Shown here piece by piece: positions 62,270 through 64,000 of a stretch of DNA of 64,000 nt. A program made the position numbers and the translations under genes. The DNA lies in assembly GCA_949361645.1 (NCBI GenBank), contig OX442428.1, positions 629,384 through 693,383 on the forward strand. Direction: 5' to 3'. This DNA is from Spongilla lacustris. Lineage: Eukaryota > Porifera > Demospongiae > Spongillida > Spongillidae. How positions within the stretch are numbered: position 1 is the stretch's first letter; the number at the start of each line of letters is the position of its first letter. The notes under the pieces are model-generated. The model ran no database searches. It worked only from the letters and a program-made list of their open reading frames with translations, and was not told where the DNA came from.

Positions 62270-64000
62270 ACACATATAATACTGTCGTGTTTCTGAACCC
62301 AACACGCGAAAAAGGCTTAAGCTTTACTTGTGACATCTCGCTGATCTTCTGGGATTCTCTCGACCATACTCTGTGCCAGTTGGCAGGCGAGGGTTGCGAG
62401 TTGATTTCTTTGGAAGACCTTGAGGCACAACAGGAATCTGAAGTTCTGGAGTTGGTGCCTTGGCTATCTCTTCTGACTGGGCTGTATCCAGCCAGATATA
62501 CCTCTGAGGGCTGTTTAGCTGTTTCCAGTGTGGATGAGGATGTTGGAGGTTCCCCAGGATCGGCATCTTCATGAGCACCATACCTTGGCCTGAGCTGTTC
62601 GATATGATGTCGCCACGCACCCCCCTTTGAGAATACTCGAACATTCACACTGCGGGTCCCGAACACTTTAGTTACAACTGCTTGAACCCATCTATTGTCT
62701 GTCTCAGATAATAAGACAGTTAGGAAAAGCTATATTGATGAAAAAATTACTGCAAAAGACACCAAAATGGATGCAGATTGAAAGTTATTAATAAGTTTCA
62801 ATTCAAAAAAGTATTGTGATTTGTATGTAAAATGATAATTAGACTGAAACATACAAATAAACATTGTCCACCCCCCAAAAACGTGTAGTACCGCGAAATG
62901 TCTACTTGATGTTCTCAAACCTATAACTCAGCAATAGTTTATTGAAACTGAAACGAAAAGAAGATATGAACAACCACATTACTTTTGAACATGGATTTCA
63001 ATTTTGACGCTTTTGAGATAAAATAATCAGGAGTTACATGTATGTGTAGGTATTAAGCTCAAATATCGTAAAAACTTGATATCTGCCAGAGAAATTTTTA
63101 TATCTTCGGTATCTAGCATACCTTGGACCACCCAAAAAATGATATTTAGTGAAAAGTGACAGGTTTATATGTGTATAAATTAGCATGAGACTATTTCATA
63201 CCACTGACAAGATACAAAGCTCCAAATTAGCAGCATACAACTCTCTTAGTACTTGAGACAGACAATAGGATCCTTGTCCCGCCTTGGACCACAATACAGC
63301 GCATAACATGGGGTTCCAACCTTGAAAATGTGATGAAGAGTTGCCTGCTGGTCACTGATTTCCTCCGCCTGTGATTTGGTGGCCTCTCTGGCTTGCCGTC
63401 CTTGAAAGATGTGTGCAGGGGACGGAAGAAGGATGTCAATCTTGCTTCTTATTTGGCGACCATTGAGGAACTTGCTTGGAGAATATCCCACTGCCAGAGG
63501 AGTCCGACGGTACTGCATGAGAAACTCTTGCAGTGCAGTCTTTGGTGGGAGTGAGGACTTCACAAGAGCTTGTTTGAAGGTCTGTACAAGACGCTCCGCT
63601 GCCCCATTTGTGGCTGGGTGGTAGGGTGCACCAGTGAGGTGAATAATACCCCTTTCCCGACACCATGCTTGAAACTCCTCCGAAGAGAATGTTGTAGCAT
63701 TGTCTGAGACGATTGTGTGCGGGTACCCAAAATGAGCAAAGTCCTGCTCCAGCAGGTCTGTGGTGGCTTTGGTCGATGTTGAAGTAGTGGGATGGATACA
63801 CGGGTATTTGGAATAAGCATCCACCAGTACCAACTAGTTGGTCCCCAGAAAATTAATTGCATGATCCACGTGGATTCGACTCCACGGTTTTTCCGGTAGC
63901 ATCCATGGGTGATTAGCAGGTTTCGCTGGTTTGTTTTGGTGTTCTGCACAGGTTTGGCACCGATGACATTGGTTGGTGATGTCGTTATCTATCCGGGGCT
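62270..64000 (-). mobile_element. pol: second Ty3/gypsy element, integrase region, interrupted and truncated by the window
   Basis: From the right edge leftward: a CHRCQTC integrase zinc-finger end, IHVDHAINF (first D), an in-frame TAG near 63833, LVDAYSKYP, SDNATTFSSEEF (second D), then NGAAERLVQTFKQAL (E). Past the MITE at 62695-63265 the frame resumes with VVTKVFGTRSVNVRVF and HIEQLRPRY, the usual C-terminal tail, then shifts frame. It belongs to a different clade from the 5-19 kb element. The rest lies beyond the window; no LTR was recognised on the left. Confidence 0.9.
62695..63265. mobile_element. 571-bp MITE inserted at TA inside gypsy integrase
   Basis: Ends TTGTCTGTCTCA and exact inverse, flanked by TA (62693-62694, 63266-63267). 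Deleting it and one TA restores the gypsy reading frame (D-P-R-W). No coding capacity; consistent with a non-autonomous Tc1/mariner-type element. Confidence 0.93.

Overview
The window looks like a gene-sparse, repeat-rich piece of an invertebrate animal nuclear genome. Evidence: spliced genes with GT-AG introns (many only 40-120 bp), an LRRC9 orthologue typical of ciliated animals, a chromodomain gene, Ty3/gypsy, hAT, pogo and foldback elements, and heavy mini- and microsatellite content with scattered (ACATGT)n palindromes. A sponge or another early-branching marine animal is my best guess; the sequence alone does not prove it. Nothing bacterial or organellar was seen. || Layout: 0-3 kb holds two minisatellites and the end of an RBPMS/couch-potato-type RRM gene. 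4.1-22.5 kb holds a minus-strand chromodomain gene and a plus-strand 12-exon gene facing away from each other; their start codons would lie about 0.27 kb apart but for a Ty3/gypsy element (5,059-18,948, identical 154-bp LTRs, CTTG target duplication) inserted between them. That element is itself split in pol by an 8.76-kb insert carrying a 1.5-kb foldback element, a 678-bp (CTCC)n tract, a decayed RNF113 gene copy and several minisatellites. 24.7-27.6 kb holds a second, unrelated-looking gene of the same catalytic class. 30.0-35.9 kb is LRRC9, about 26 exons. 36-42 kb is dispersed repeats and a gag relic. 42.4-44.9 kb is an apparently intact pogo-like DNA transposon. 45-55 kb is microsatellites and nested hAT-type elements with clear target duplications. 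56.0-60.3 kb is a 4.3-kb element with ~1.1-kb inverted arms. 60.9-61.6 kb is a broken coiled-coil/HEPN-like gene. 61.9-62.2 kb is a duplicated LRRC9 fragment ending in a 72-bp palindrome. 62.3-64 kb is another gypsy element, cut by a TA-flanked MITE. || The main result is the gene at 19,045-22,482. It joins into an uninterrupted 679-codon frame in which the three acidic residues and the CxxC / HxxxxH zinc ligands have the same spacings as in the RAG1 recombinase core (second D to first C 19, C to C 3, H to H 5, second H to E 20). The gene at 24.7-27.6 kb shows the same pattern with one extra residue and at least three frameshifts, so it is probably dead. The divergent pairing of the intact gene with a chromodomain (histone-mark reader) gene recalls RAG1 with its histone-reading partner RAG2, but that functional link is inference only.
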